Source: an uncultured Oscillospiraceae bacterium
GTDB taxonomy: Bacteria; Bacillota; Clostridia; Oscillospirales; Oscillospiraceae
Direction of reading: 5' to 3'
NCBI GenBank assembly: GCA_947630785.1
Contig: CANRIW010000002.1
Span: 112,165-176,164, forward strand
Length of the DNA: 64,000 nucleotides
In this document: one piece after another, positions 1 to 9,789 of the stretch
How positions within the stretch are numbered: position 1 is the first letter of the stretch
How the letters are laid out: the number at the start of each line of letters is the position of its first letter
Position numbers and translations under genes: made by a program
Notes under the pieces: model-generated
The model's input: the letters and a program-made list of their open reading frames with translations, nothing else
Database searches by the model: none
What the model was told of the DNA's origin: nothing

Positions 1-272
1 AGCGGATGCTGGCCTCCGCCCTGGACCTGCTGGTCCCCGGCGGACGGATCGCCGTCATCTCCTTCCACTCCCTGGAGGACCGGCTGGTCAAGACCGCCTT
101 CGCCTCCTGGACCCAGGGCTGCACCTGCCCGCCGGACTTCCCGGTGTGCGTGTGCGGGAAAAAGCCCAGGGCGAAGCTCATCGGCCGGAAGCCCATCGTG
201 GCGGGCGAGGCCGAGCTGAATGAAAATCCCCGCGCCAGAAGCGCGAAACTGCGCATCGCGGAAAAGCTGTAA
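1..272 (+). CDS. rsmH: 16S rRNA (cytosine(1402)-N4)-methyltransferase RsmH, C-terminal part (truncated by window start)
   Basis: Translation contains [19 protein letters not shown] and [14 protein letters not shown], typical of the RsmH/MraW C-terminus; first gene of a dcw cluster. Confidence 0.95.
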   Translation, partial: RMLASALDLLVPGGRIAVISFHSLEDRLVKTAFASWTQGCTCPPDFPVCVCGKKPRAKLIGRKPIVAGEAELNENPRARSAKLRIAEKL

Positions 273-291
273 AAAAGGAGCGCGCGTACCC

Positions 292-867
292 ATGGCTGAC
301 GAGAGAAGGGCCCGGATCGACCGGGCGGACAGAAGATACCGCACCTATGGCAACGTGGCCTATCAGGCGGAGTATGAGCGCGACAACGCGGTCCGGCGGA
401 GCGCCGCCCAGCCCGCGGAGCGCCCCCAGCGCCGGCCGGAGATCGAGCGCCGGCCCCGCATCCAGCCCCACCGGAGAACGGCCGCCCGTCCGGTCATCCG
501 GATCCGGGCGCAGGACGCCATCGCCCCCTTCTCCATCGTGGGCTTCGCGGTGGTGCTGCTGTGCGCGCTTTTCCTGGTGGCGGCCACCGCCCAGCTGGCC
601 GTGGTCAACAACGATATCGTGGACCTGCGGGCGCAGATGACCGATCTGCAGGAGGAGGAGCGGCAGCTCCAGGCCCAGTATGAGACGGCCTTCGACCTGG
701 AGGCCATCGAGGAGATGTTCACCGCGGACGGCTCCATGGTCCGGCCCGGCGCGGGGCAGACCGTCTATCTAGATATGGCCGCCGGGGACTCGGTGGTCTA
801 TTACGAGGGGACGGAGCCGGGATTTTCCGGCCTGCTCCGGCAGATGGAGGAGCTGCTTCCCTGGTGA
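292..867 (+). CDS. FtsL/DivIC-like septum formation initiator protein
   Basis: Basic N-terminus, one TM segment (FSIVGFAVVLLCALFLVAATAQLAVV), then coiled coil; lies between rsmH and PBP gene. ATG at 292 chosen over upstream start in ORF track. Confidence 0.75.
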   Translation: MADERRARIDRADRRYRTYGNVAYQAEYERDNAVRRSAAQPAERPQRRPEIERRPRIQPHRRTAARPVIRIRAQDAIAPFSIVGFAVVLLCALFLVAATAQLAVVNNDIVDLRAQMTDLQEEERQLQAQYETAFDLEAIEEMFTADGSMVRPGAGQTVYLDMAAGDSVVYYEGTEPGFSGLLRQMEELLPW

Positions 868-1003
868 GGCGCCGGCGCGCATATTCAGGGGAGCGGCGCC
901 ATAAACTGAGAGTGACGACACAGCGGATAGGAGGGGCGCAGGGAGACTGTAAGGGTTTCTTGCGCCCCTTTACGCTGATTTTACGGGACAGGAGGGAGTG
1001 GAC

Positions 1004-3472
1004 ATGGATCGCGTGGAGCGAAGGCCCCGGGGCGACCACGGGAAGAGCAACCGGAGCCTGCTGCGGCGCACCATCTTTCTGATGGTCGTGATGGGCGTGC
1101 TGGTGTTCATCCCCCTGGTGGCGCAGCTGGTGCGGCTGCAGATCGTCCAGTACGACGAGTGGAAGCAACGGGCCGCCAACCAGCAGACCAGGAGCGTGGC
1201 CATCGCCGCCAACCGGGGCACCATCTACGACAGCCAGGGCCGCGCCATGGCCATGTCCGCCACGGTGTATCAGCTGATCCTGTCCCCCAGGGACGTGACC
1301 GCCCTCGTCAACAAGGACAGCAAGGAATTCAAGGACGCCGAGGGCAATTTCGATCAGGCTGCCTACGACGCCGCCGTCCAGGCCAAGCGCGCCGTCATCG
1401 TGGACTGGCTGGCGGACAACCTGGGCATGGACGAGGAAAACCTCTGGACGCGGATCGAGAACACCAAGTCCGCCTATGAGCGGCTGGCCACCGAGCTGGA
1501 GGAGGAGCAGGCCGAGCAGGTGCGGCAGTTCGTCAGCGAGAAGAAGCTGGCTAATTCCCTGTATCTGGTGGATTCCAGCAAGCGGTACTATCCCTTCTCC
1601 TCCGTGGGCTCCCACATCCTGGGCTACATGTCCGAGAACCAGTACAGCGAGGGCCGGAAGGTGGGCGCTATGGGCATCGAGGCCGTCTACGAGGACGCCC
1701 TGTCCGGCGAGCTGGGCCGGCAGGTGTACTCCAAAAACGGCTCCGGACATGAGATGATGTCCGGCTACGAGATGTATTTCGACGCGGAAAACGGCTACGA
1801 TCTGACTCTGACCATCGACGAGCGGATCCAGTCCCTGCTGGAGCAGACCCTGGCCGAGGGCATCGAGACCTATGACGTGCAGGCGGGCGGCTTCGCTGTC
1901 GCCATCGACCCCCAGACCGGGGCGGTGCTGGGGATGGCCTCCTCCCCGGAGTTCGACCCCAACAATTACGCCGCCGTGGTGGACGAGGACCTGCTGAATG
2001 GTCTGACGTCGGCCGCGGAGCAGTACGGCGAGGACAGCGAGGAATACAGCGCGGCGTACAAGGCCGCCTTTGACGCCCAGATGCGGAACAAGGCCCTGTC
2101 CGACGCCTATGAGCCCGGCTCCACCTTCAAGCCGCTGACCGTGGCCATGGCCCTGGAGGAGGGGATCATCTCCCTGGACGACACCTTCTACTGCGGCGGC
2201 TCCCTGAAGATCGAGGGCTACCCCCTGCCCATCCGCTGCCATGACCACAACGGCCACGGCGAGCAGACCCTGACCCAGGCGGTGGCCAACTCCTGCAACG
2301 TGGCCCTCATGCAGATCGCCCTCAAGCTGGGCGCGGAGAAGTTCTACGACTACCTGGAGGACTACGGCTACCGGGGCACCACCGGCATCGATCTGGCGGG
2401 GGAGGGGACCAACATCACGCTGGACCGGGCGTCCTTTACCGGGCCCTACGGCCAGTCCTCCCTGGCGGTGTACTCCTTCGGCCAGACCTTCAAGACCACC
2501 CCCATCCAGCACATCACCGCCTTTGCCTCGGTGATCAACGGCGGCCATCTGATGGAGCCCTATGTAGTCCAGTCCATCCGGGACGACGAGGGCAGCACCG
2601 TCTATTACCATGAGCCGGTGGAGGTCCGTCAGACCGTCAGCCAGTCCACCTCTGACACCGTGCGGGGCATCCTGGAATATGTGGTCAACAAGGGTTCCGG
2701 CCACAACGCCTACCAGGCGGGCTACCGCATCGCCGGCAAGACGGGCACCTCCGAGAAGATCGACATGAGGACCCCCGAGGACCCCGATAACGACGACGTG
2801 ATCTGCTCGTTCATGGGCTACGCCCCGGCGGACGACCCCAAGGTGCTGGTGCTGTTGGCCTATGACACCCCCAAGCGGTCCGCGCCCCACTCCAACTACA
2901 CCGCTGACGGCACCTACATCAGCGGCGGCAATATCACCGCCCCCATGGCCGGCAAGCTGATCGCCGGCATCCTGGACTACATGGGCGTGGAGAAGCAGTA
3001 CAGCGCCGAGGAGCTGTCCAGCGCGGACGTGACCCTCCGGCAGGTCACCGGCTATGAGCTGACGGTGGCCATGGGCCGCCTCCAGGGCCAGGGTCTGGGC
3101 TTCCGGACCGTGGGTACCGGCCAGACGGTGGTGAAGCAGGTGCCCTCCGCCGGCGTGTCCGTCCCCGGCGGCTCCACCATCGTGCTCTACCTGGGGGACG
3201 AGGCTCCGCCGGAACAGGTGGAGGTCCCCGGCGTCGCCGGGCTGTCTCCCGCCGAGGCCAAGACGAAGCTGGAGGACGCGGGCCTGCTCATGCGGGTCTC
3301 CGGCGCGGCGGACTACACCGACTCCTCGGTGAAGGCCATCACCCAGTCCATCGAGGCGGGGACCGCCGTGTCCCCCGGCACCATCATCAACGTCCAGTTC
3401 GCCAACAGCGTGGTGGACTACAATGTGGAGAACAACAATGATACTTCAGGCATCCCGACGCCAACCGAATAG
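1004..3472 (+). CDS. Peptidoglycan D,D-transpeptidase (FtsI/SpoVD-like PBP) with C-terminal PASTA repeats
   Basis: Transpeptidase motifs EPGSTFKPLT (SxxK), SCN, KTGTSEK (KTG); C-terminal PASTA-like repeats (VTGYELTVAMGRLQGQGLG..., VPGVAGLSPAEAKTKLEDAGL). RBS ggaggg at 991-996. Confidence 0.93.
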   Translation: MDRVERRPRGDHGKSNRSLLRRTIFLMVVMGVLVFIPLVAQLVRLQIVQYDEWKQRAANQQTRSVAIAANRGTIYDSQGRAMAMSATVYQLILSPRDVTALVNKDSKEFKDAEGNFDQAAYDAAVQAKRAVIVDWLADNLGMDEENLWTRIENTKSAYERLATELEEEQAEQVRQFVSEKKLANSLYLVDSSKRYYPFSSVGSHILGYMSENQYSEGRKVGAMGIEAVYEDALSGELGRQVYSKNGSGHEMMSGYEMYFDAENGYDLTLTIDERIQSLLEQTLAEGIETYDVQAGGFAVAIDPQTGAVLGMASSPEFDPNNYAAVVDEDLLNGLTSAAEQYGEDSEEYSAAYKAAFDAQMRNKALSDAYEPGSTFKPLTVAMALEEGIISLDDTFYCGGSLKIEGYPLPIRCHDHNGHGEQTLTQAVANSCNVALMQIALKLGAEKFYDYLEDYGYRGTTGIDLAGEGTNITLDRASFTGPYGQSSLAVYSFGQTFKTTPIQHITAFASVINGGHLMEPYVVQSIRDDEGSTVYYHEPVEVRQTVSQSTSDTVRGILEYVVNKGSGHNAYQAGYRIAGKTGTSEKIDMRTPEDPDNDDVICSFMGYAPADDPKVLVLLAYDTPKRSAPHSNYTADGTYISGGNITAPMAGKLIAGILDYMGVEKQYSAEELSSADVTLRQVTGYELTVAMGRLQGQGLGFRTVGTGQTVVKQVPSAGVSVPGGSTIVLYLGDEAPPEQVEVPGVAGLSPAEAKTKLEDAGLLMRVSGAADYTDSSVKAITQSIEAGTAVSPGTIINVQFANSVVDYNVENNNDTSGIPTPTE

Positions 3473-4007
3473 CGACATGCCCGTGGCGGTGGTGGGCGGC
3501 GGCGGGACCCAGACCGCGGAGCTGCTCCGCCGCATCACCGGCCTGCCCGTGGAGGAGCTGACCCCTTACCAGGCCGCCCGCTCCCAACGGGAGTGGCGGG
3601 CGGTGGTGGTGGAGAACTACGACCAGCCCGCCTCCCGGGGCCTGTCCGCCTGCGCCGCCGCCCGATGGCAGCTGGCGCGGCATACCGGCGTCATCGTGGT
3701 GGGGCTGGACGACGCGGAGGGCAGGCGGCTGGCCGCCGCCATGCCGGGGATGGTGTTCGCCTACTCCGACGGGCGGCCCCAGGCCGACCTCACCGCGAAA
3801 AACGTCCGCCTGCGGGGCGGGCGGCTGGAGTTCGAGGCCCTCACCGACGGGGAGCTGACCCGCGTCCGGGCGCCCTGGAGGGGAGAGCCCCGGCTGTATG
3901 ACCATCTGGCCGCCCTGGCCGGGGCCCTGGCCCTGGACGTGCCCCTGGAGGAGGCGGCCGCCGCCCTGTCCGGGGAGAACAGGGCCCGGGTGGGTTCCAT
4001 TGCGTGA
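3438..4007 (+). CDS. Degenerate/truncated Mur-ligase-like protein (MurE/MurF central-domain remnant)
   Basis: VAVVGGGGTQTAELLRRITG resembles VxVTGTNGKTT..ELL but lacks the P-loop Lys; GLDDAEGRRLAAAMPGMVFAYSDGRPQADLTAKNVRL...DHLAALAGALALDVPLEEAAAAL resembles the end of a Mur ligase middle domain. ATG 3438 has GGAG 7 nt upstream and overlaps the PBP stop. Confidence 0.6.
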   Translation: MILQASRRQPNSDMPVAVVGGGGTQTAELLRRITGLPVEELTPYQAARSQREWRAVVVENYDQPASRGLSACAAARWQLARHTGVIVVGLDDAEGRRLAAAMPGMVFAYSDGRPQADLTAKNVRLRGGRLEFEALTDGELTRVRAPWRGEPRLYDHLAALAGALALDVPLEEAAAALSGENRARVGSIA

Positions 4008-4062
4008 CCTGCTGTGCGTTTGAGAGAGAAGAGAACACAAAGGAAGGCTGTGAAGGTTTGAC

Positions 4063-5049
4063 ATGAGGATACTGCTTGCGGCGGTGGCCGCGTTCGTCAT
4101 CTCGCTGGTGCTGGGGCGCTTCCTGATTCCCGCCCTGCGGGCGCTCCACGCGGGCCAGTCCATCAAGGAGATCGGCCCCAACTGGCACAAATCGAAAGAG
4201 GGCACCCCCACCATGGGCGGGCTGATGTTCATCGCCGCCGCCGTGGCGGCCGTCGTGGTCTTCGGCTGGAGGGACTTCGCCGCCGGCGACTGGACCGCCC
4301 TGATGGTGCTGGGCTTCGCCTGCGTTTTCGGCTGCATCGGTTTTGCCGACGACTTCGCCAAGGTGAAGGGCCACCACAACGACGGCATCTCCGCCGGCCT
4401 GCGCCTGCTGCTGGAGCTGGCCGCCGCCATCGCCTTCCTGGCCCTGCTGCGGCTCACTGGAGGGCTGTCCCCCAACCTGTATATCCCCTTCGTGAACCTG
4501 TATCTGCCCCTGCCCTGGCCGGTGTATCTGGCCTTTGCCGCCTTCGTCATAGTGGGCTGCGTCAACGCGGTGAACATCACCGACGGGCTGGACGGCCTGG
4601 CCGGATCGGTGACCCTGGCGGTGATGGTGTTCTTCACCGTCCTGTCCCTGTGGTGGGACAGGGGCCCCGCGGGCATCTTCGCCGGGGCGCTGGCGGGGGG
4701 CATCCTGGGCTTCCTGGTGTATAACTTCCACCCGGCCCGGGTGTTCATGGGGGACACCGGCTCCCTGTTCCTGGGGGGCGCGGTGTGCGGCCTGGCCTTC
4801 GCCCTGGACGCGCCCCTGGTGCTGGTGCCGGTGGGGATCATCTACATCGCCGAGACCATGAGCGACATCATCCAGGTGCTGTACTTCAAGGCCACCCACG
4901 GCAAGCGGATCTTCCGCATGGCCCCCCTCCACCACCACCTGGAGCTGGGCGGCTGGAGCGAGGTGCGCATCGTGCTCACCTTCACCGGCATCACGGTGGC
5001 CTTCTGCCTGCTGGCGTTCGTAGGGGTCATGTACAGATATTCGATTTGA
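4063..5049 (+). CDS. mraY: Phospho-N-acetylmuramoyl-pentapeptide-transferase
   Basis: GTPTMGG, FADDFAK, NITDGLDGLA, FMGDTGSLFLGG and HHHLELGG motifs of MraY. Confidence 0.97.
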   Translation: MRILLAAVAAFVISLVLGRFLIPALRALHAGQSIKEIGPNWHKSKEGTPTMGGLMFIAAAVAAVVVFGWRDFAAGDWTALMVLGFACVFGCIGFADDFAKVKGHHNDGISAGLRLLLELAAAIAFLALLRLTGGLSPNLYIPFVNLYLPLPWPVYLAFAAFVIVGCVNAVNITDGLDGLAGSVTLAVMVFFTVLSLWWDRGPAGIFAGALAGGILGFLVYNFHPARVFMGDTGSLFLGGAVCGLAFALDAPLVLVPVGIIYIAETMSDIIQVLYFKATHGKRIFRMAPLHHHLELGGWSEVRIVLTFTGITVAFCLLAFVGVMYRYSI

Positions 5050-5083
5050 GTTCCAAAGATCCGAGGAGAGGAGGAGACAGCGT

Positions 5084-6313
5084 ATGGCCTTTCGCAGGAG
5101 AGCCCGGCGGGATCTGACCACCGAGCAGCAGCTGGCCAGAGGGCCCATGGACCTGATCTTTCTGGCGCTGGTGGTGCTGCTGACGGTCATCGGCCTCATC
5201 ATGCTGCTGTCCGCCTCCTTCGCCATCGCCATGTACGACTCCTACCCCGGGATAGACACCGGCGGCAACCCCTACTATTACCTCATCCACCAGGGTGGCT
5301 TCGCCCTAGCCGGCGTGATCATCATGTACGTGATCTCCCGCGTCGACTACCAGTATTTCCGGCTGCTGTCGGTGCCCGCCCTCATCGGCTCCGTCGTCCT
5401 GCTGCTGCTGATCTTCACCCCCCTTGGCCGCTCCGCCAACGGCGCCCGCCGGTGGCTGTGGCTGGGATTTACCTTCCAGCCCTCGGAGATCGCCAAGGTG
5501 GCCGTCATCATGTTCTTCGCCGCGCGGCTGTCCAAGCGGAGCGACGAGCTGAAGGCCCCCAGAAAGTGGAGCAGGCGCACCCTCACCGGGCGGATCGGCG
5601 CGGCGCTGGACCGGATCGGCTTCCTGGAGCTGGTGCCCTACGGCCTCATCATGCTGGGCATCCTGTTCCTGCTGTATAAGGAACCCCACATGTCGGCTAT
5701 GATCCTGGTGCTGGTGGGGGCGGCGTCGGTGCTGTTGGTGTCGGGGGTCAGCCTGGGCTGGTTCGCCGCGGCGGGGACCCTGGTGGGGGCCGCGCTGTGG
5801 TTCATCATCACCCAGACCGCGTATATGACCAAGCGCATCAACGTCTGGCTGGACCCCACCGTGGACCTGCAGGGGGACGGCTTCCAGCCCTGGCAGTCCC
5901 GGATCGCCATCGGCTCCGGGGGCCTGCTGGGCAAGGGCCTGGGCAACAGCATCCAGAAATATCAGTTCCTGCCGGAGATGCAGAACGACTGCATCTTCGC
6001 CATCATCTGCGAGGAGCTGGGCCTCATCGGGGCCTGCGTCATCATCGCCCTGTTCATGCTGCTCATCATCCGCGGCTACTGGCTGGCCATCCACGCCAGG
6101 GACCGGTTCGGCACCCTGCTCATCGTGGGCATCATCACCCTGCTGGCGGCCCAGGTGTTCTTCAACATCGGCGTGGTCACCGGGGTCATCCCCACCACGG
6201 GCATCTCGCTGCCCTTCTTCAGTTACGGCGGCACCGCCCTGGTGATCCAGCTGGCGGAGATGGGCATCGTGCTGAGCGTGTCCCGGCAGATCGCCGCGCC
6301 CAAAGTAGAGTGA
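5084..6313 (+). CDS. ftsW: FtsW/RodA/SpoVE-family glycosyltransferase
   Basis: Multi-TM SEDS protein; GARRWLWLGFTFQPSEIAK and GVVTGVIPTTGISLPFFSYGGTA motifs. Confidence 0.95.
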   Translation: MAFRRRARRDLTTEQQLARGPMDLIFLALVVLLTVIGLIMLLSASFAIAMYDSYPGIDTGGNPYYYLIHQGGFALAGVIIMYVISRVDYQYFRLLSVPALIGSVVLLLLIFTPLGRSANGARRWLWLGFTFQPSEIAKVAVIMFFAARLSKRSDELKAPRKWSRRTLTGRIGAALDRIGFLELVPYGLIMLGILFLLYKEPHMSAMILVLVGAASVLLVSGVSLGWFAAAGTLVGAALWFIITQTAYMTKRINVWLDPTVDLQGDGFQPWQSRIAIGSGGLLGKGLGNSIQKYQFLPEMQNDCIFAIICEELGLIGACVIIALFMLLIIRGYWLAIHARDRFGTLLIVGIITLLAAQVFFNIGVVTGVIPTTGISLPFFSYGGTALVIQLAEMGIVLSVSRQIAAPKVE

Positions 6314-6327
6314 GGGGGCAGGAGCCT

Positions 6328-7443
6328 ATGCGAATCATATTCACCTGCGGCGGCTCGGCGGGGCATGTGAACCCCGCCCTGGCCGTGGCCCAGCAGTTCG
6401 AGGCCCATCATCCCGGCTGTGAGATCCTGTTCATCGGCGCGGAGCGGGGGATGGAGCGCCGCCTGGTGGAGCAGGCCGGCTATCCCATCAAGACGGTGAA
6501 GGTCTCCACCTTCGAGCGGGGCTTCAGCTGGAAGATCCTCAAGCACGACATCGCCAGCGCCGTCAAGGTGCCCATGGGGCAGCATGAGGCGGCGAAGATC
6601 ATCCGGGAGTTCAGACCGGACCTGGTGGTGGGCACCGGGGGCTACGCCTCCTTCCCCGCCGTGCGGGAGGCCGCCCGGCGGCGCATCCCCACCGCCATCC
6701 ACGAGTCCAACGTGTACCCCGGCCTCACCACCCGCACCCTGGCGGGGAAGGTGGACCTGGTGATGGTGGGCTTCCCCGAGGCCGCCGCTTATTACAAGGG
6801 CGTGGCCAAACGGGTGGCCGTTACCGGCACCCCGGTGCGGGAGGAGTTCTTCTCCCTCACCCGGCAGCAGGCGAGACTGGAGCTGGACATCGCCGACAGC
6901 CAGCCGCTGGTGATCTCCTTCTGGGGCTCCCAGGGGGCGGGGCACATGAGCGCCCGCACCGTGGACCTGCTCCAGAAATGGGACGACGAGGGCCGCCGGT
7001 TCCACTATATCCACGCCGCCGGCCGGGACATCGACGATATGCCCGGCGAGCTGGAGCGCCGGGGCATCAAGGTCACCGATCAGGAGGTCCGGGCCTATAT
7101 CGACGATATGCCCCGGGTCATGGCCGCCGCCGACCTGGTGATCTGCCGGGCGGGGGCCTCCACCCTGGGGGAGCTCACCGCCCTGGGGAAGCCGGCCATC
7201 CTGGTGCCCTCCCCCTTTGTGGCCGCCAACCACCAGTACAAGAACGCCAAGGTCATGGCGGACCGGGGGGGAGCGGTGCTCATCGAGGAGGCCGGCTGCA
7301 CCGGGGAGCAGCTGTACGACACCGCCATCGAGCTGCTGGCCGACGGCGCCCGCCGCTCGGCCATGGGGAAGGCCATGAAGGAGCTGGCCGCCCCCCACGC
7401 CGCCGAGGACATCTACGGCGAACTGATGAAGATTTTAAAATGA
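6328..7443 (+). CDS. murG: UDP-N-acetylglucosamine--N-acetylmuramyl-(pentapeptide) pyrophosphoryl-undecaprenol GlcNAc transferase
   Basis: TCGGSAGHVNPALA, GTGGYASFPAV, CRAGASTLGELTALGKPAILVPSPFVAANHQ motifs. ATG 6328 chosen; the ORF-track start at 5797 lies inside ftsW. Confidence 0.96.
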   Translation: MRIIFTCGGSAGHVNPALAVAQQFEAHHPGCEILFIGAERGMERRLVEQAGYPIKTVKVSTFERGFSWKILKHDIASAVKVPMGQHEAAKIIREFRPDLVVGTGGYASFPAVREAARRRIPTAIHESNVYPGLTTRTLAGKVDLVMVGFPEAAAYYKGVAKRVAVTGTPVREEFFSLTRQQARLELDIADSQPLVISFWGSQGAGHMSARTVDLLQKWDDEGRRFHYIHAAGRDIDDMPGELERRGIKVTDQEVRAYIDDMPRVMAAADLVICRAGASTLGELTALGKPAILVPSPFVAANHQYKNAKVMADRGGAVLIEEAGCTGEQLYDTAIELLADGARRSAMGKAMKELAAPHAAEDIYGELMKILK

Positions 7444-7477
7444 TTGTAAACAATGCCGCCTCCCCCGCCGCGGGGGC

Positions 7478-7506
7478 TTGCGGCCCTGTGTGATTTCAGG
7501 TATAAT
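7478..7506 (+). promoter_or_regulatory. Putative sigmaA promoter upstream of murA (TTGCGG-N17-TATAAT)
   Basis: TTGCGG 7478-7483, TATAAT 7501-7506, 17-bp spacer. Confidence 0.6.
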
Positions 7507-7567
7507 AACGTCCCCGCGCGCTTCCGCATAGGATGGGTGGAAATCCATCCTATGGGGAGGCTTTGCC

Positions 7568-8824
7568 ATGAGCGTCATGTACATCCGGGGCGGCAGGCCC
7601 CTGGAGGGGGAGCTGACCGTCCACGGGGCCAAGAACAGCGTCCTGCCCATCCTGGCCGCCTGTCTGCTGGCGGGCGGCCCGGTGACCCTCCGCAACTGCC
7701 CGCGGCTCACCGATGTGGACGCCGCCCTGGCCATCCTGCGGCACCTGGGCTGTGCGGTCAGCCGGGAGGGCCGGGACCTGACTGTTGACCCCACCGGGGC
7801 GTCGGGCAGCGCCGTGTCGGAGGAGCAGATGCGGGCCATGCGCTCCTCCATCATCTTTCTGGGGCCGCTGCTGGCCCGGACGGGGGAGGCCTGCCTGACC
7901 TATCCCGGCGGGTGCGAGCTGGGCCCCCGGCCCATCGATCTGCACCTGAGCGCCATCCGGGCCCTGGGGTGCGAGGTCAGCGAGGACCGGGGCATCCACT
8001 GCAAGGGCAGGCCCCGGGGCGGGGAGGTCCAGCTGTCCATCCCCAGCGTGGGGGCCACCGAGAACGCCATGCTGTGCGCGGTTGGCGGGACGGGGACCAC
8101 CACCGTCAACAACGCCGCCCGGGAGCCGGAGATCTATGATCTTCAGTGCTTTTTGAACGCTCTGGGGGCCGACGTCCACGGGGCGGGGGGCTCCACCGTC
8201 ACCGTGAGGGGCGGGAGACCCCTCCACGGCGGGGAGTTCACCGTCATGGGGGACCGGATCGTGGCGGCCACTCTGCTGTCGGCGGCGGCGGCCGCCGGCG
8301 GGCGGGTGAGGCTCCGGGGAGTGGACTGGAGGCATCTGTCCACGGTGCTGTCGGTGTTTTCCCAGGCGGGGTGCCAGGTGTTCAGCCGGGCGGACTGCGT
8401 GGAGCTCCGCCGGGACGCCGGACGGCCCCTCCGGGGGGTGCCCACGGTGCGCACCGCGCCCTATCCCGGCTTTCCCACCGACGCCCAGGCCCCCGTGATG
8501 GCCGCGCTGGCGGCCTCAGAGGGCTGCACGCTTTTTGTAGAGACCATGTTCGACAGCCGCTACCGCCATGTGGCGGAGCTCCGGCGGATGGGGGCGGACA
8601 TCACCACCGAGGGGCGGGTGGCCCTGATTCGGGGGGTGGAACGGCTCCACGGCGCCAGTGTGGAGGCCCCTGACCTCCGGGGCGGGGGGGCGCTGGCCGC
8701 CGCCGCGATGGGGGCGGAGGGGACCACGGCGCTCTCCGGCCTGCGGCACATCGACCGGGGCTACGAGGGGTTGGAGACCATGCTCTGCTCCCTGGGGGGC
8801 GACGCCGTCCGCCGGGAGGAATAG
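7568..8824 (+). CDS. murA: UDP-N-acetylglucosamine 1-carboxyvinyltransferase
   Basis: GGRPLEGELTVHGAKNSVLPILAA N-terminus and overall MurA/EPSP-synthase fold sequence; located between murG and ftsQ. Confidence 0.93.
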   Translation: MSVMYIRGGRPLEGELTVHGAKNSVLPILAACLLAGGPVTLRNCPRLTDVDAALAILRHLGCAVSREGRDLTVDPTGASGSAVSEEQMRAMRSSIIFLGPLLARTGEACLTYPGGCELGPRPIDLHLSAIRALGCEVSEDRGIHCKGRPRGGEVQLSIPSVGATENAMLCAVGGTGTTTVNNAAREPEIYDLQCFLNALGADVHGAGGSTVTVRGGRPLHGGEFTVMGDRIVAATLLSAAAAAGGRVRLRGVDWRHLSTVLSVFSQAGCQVFSRADCVELRRDAGRPLRGVPTVRTAPYPGFPTDAQAPVMAALAASEGCTLFVETMFDSRYRHVAELRRMGADITTEGRVALIRGVERLHGASVEAPDLRGGGALAAAAMGAEGTTALSGLRHIDRGYEGLETMLCSLGGDAVRREE

Positions 8825-8926
8825 ATCGACTCACGGGCCTGCCGGCGGCCCGGTCCCGCCGCGGGCGGGGCGAACGGCCGCCGGCGGGCTCCGGCCAAAC
8901 ACGCCAGAGAGAGGAGGGAGGATACC

Positions 8927-9694
8927 GTGGCAGCCCAGCGTCAGCGCAGGCACCGGCCCTATCGGAGCCGGCGGAGCCGGTTCGGGCCGCTGTCCAAGCT
9001 GCTGTCCGTGATCGCGGTGATCGCGGCGGTGGCGGTGGCCTGCGTGGTATTCTTCCGTGTGAACCATATCGAGGTGGAGGGGAACCACCGCTATTCCGCC
9101 CAGGAGATCATCGACGCCTCCGGCATCCAGCTGGGGGACAACCTGGTGGCCCTGCCCAGGGGGCGCATCGCCAGCAGCATCCTGTCCAGGCTGCCCTATG
9201 TGGAGGGGGTGGTGCCCCGGCGGGTCCTGCCCGACGGGGTGGTGCTGGTGGTCACCGAGCGGACCGCCGCGGCCAGCGTGGACACCGGAGAGGGCCGCTG
9301 GCTCATCTCCGCCCAGGGCAAGCTGCTGGAGCCGGACACCGGAGAGCCGGTGACCGCCGTCACCGGGCTGACGGCCCTGGCCCCCCTGCCGGGGGCCTCC
9401 ATGCAGGTGAGCGAGGAGGAGCAGGCCGCCCTCGGCTACGTGCTGGAACTGATGGCCGCCGCGGAGGCCGACGGTTTGCTGGGGGAGTATTCCTCCATCG
9501 ACTGCTCCCCGGCCGCTTACATCGGGGCGGAGCGGGGCATCTACCACGTCCGCTTCCCCAGGGGCGGCGATTACGGCTACTACCTGCGCCTGCTGGGTTC
9601 GGCCCTGGCCAGCGACCAAATGCCCCAGGACGTGCCCGGCACCCTCGATCTGACCATCGAGGAGGGCAGGGTGCACTTCATCCCGGACAAGTAG
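8927..9694 (+). CDS. Cell division protein FtsQ/DivIB
   Basis: Basic N-terminus, one TM, POTRA-like FFRVNHIEVEGNHRYSAQEIIDASGI; immediately upstream of ftsZ. Confidence 0.88.
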   Translation: MAAQRQRRHRPYRSRRSRFGPLSKLLSVIAVIAAVAVACVVFFRVNHIEVEGNHRYSAQEIIDASGIQLGDNLVALPRGRIASSILSRLPYVEGVVPRRVLPDGVVLVVTERTAAASVDTGEGRWLISAQGKLLEPDTGEPVTAVTGLTALAPLPGASMQVSEEEQAALGYVLELMAAAEADGLLGEYSSIDCSPAAYIGAERGIYHVRFPRGGDYGYYLRLLGSALASDQMPQDVPGTLDLTIEEGRVHFIPDK

Positions 9695-9760
9695 GTCTGC
9701 CGGCGCCCGGAGGAGGGGACCGGCGGATCTATTTTTATTGTAAAAAAACTGAAATATCTA

Positions 9761-9789
9761 TTGACCGCGGATGGAAAAAAGGCTACAAT
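9761..9789 (+). promoter_or_regulatory. Putative sigmaA promoter of ftsZ (TTGACC-N17-TACAAT)
   Basis: TTGACC 9761-9766, TACAAT 9784-9789. Confidence 0.65.

Noticed and set aside
719-2890. 723-aa minus-strand ORF
   Set aside because: Antisense to the PBP gene; shadow-ORF composition, no RBS or domain.
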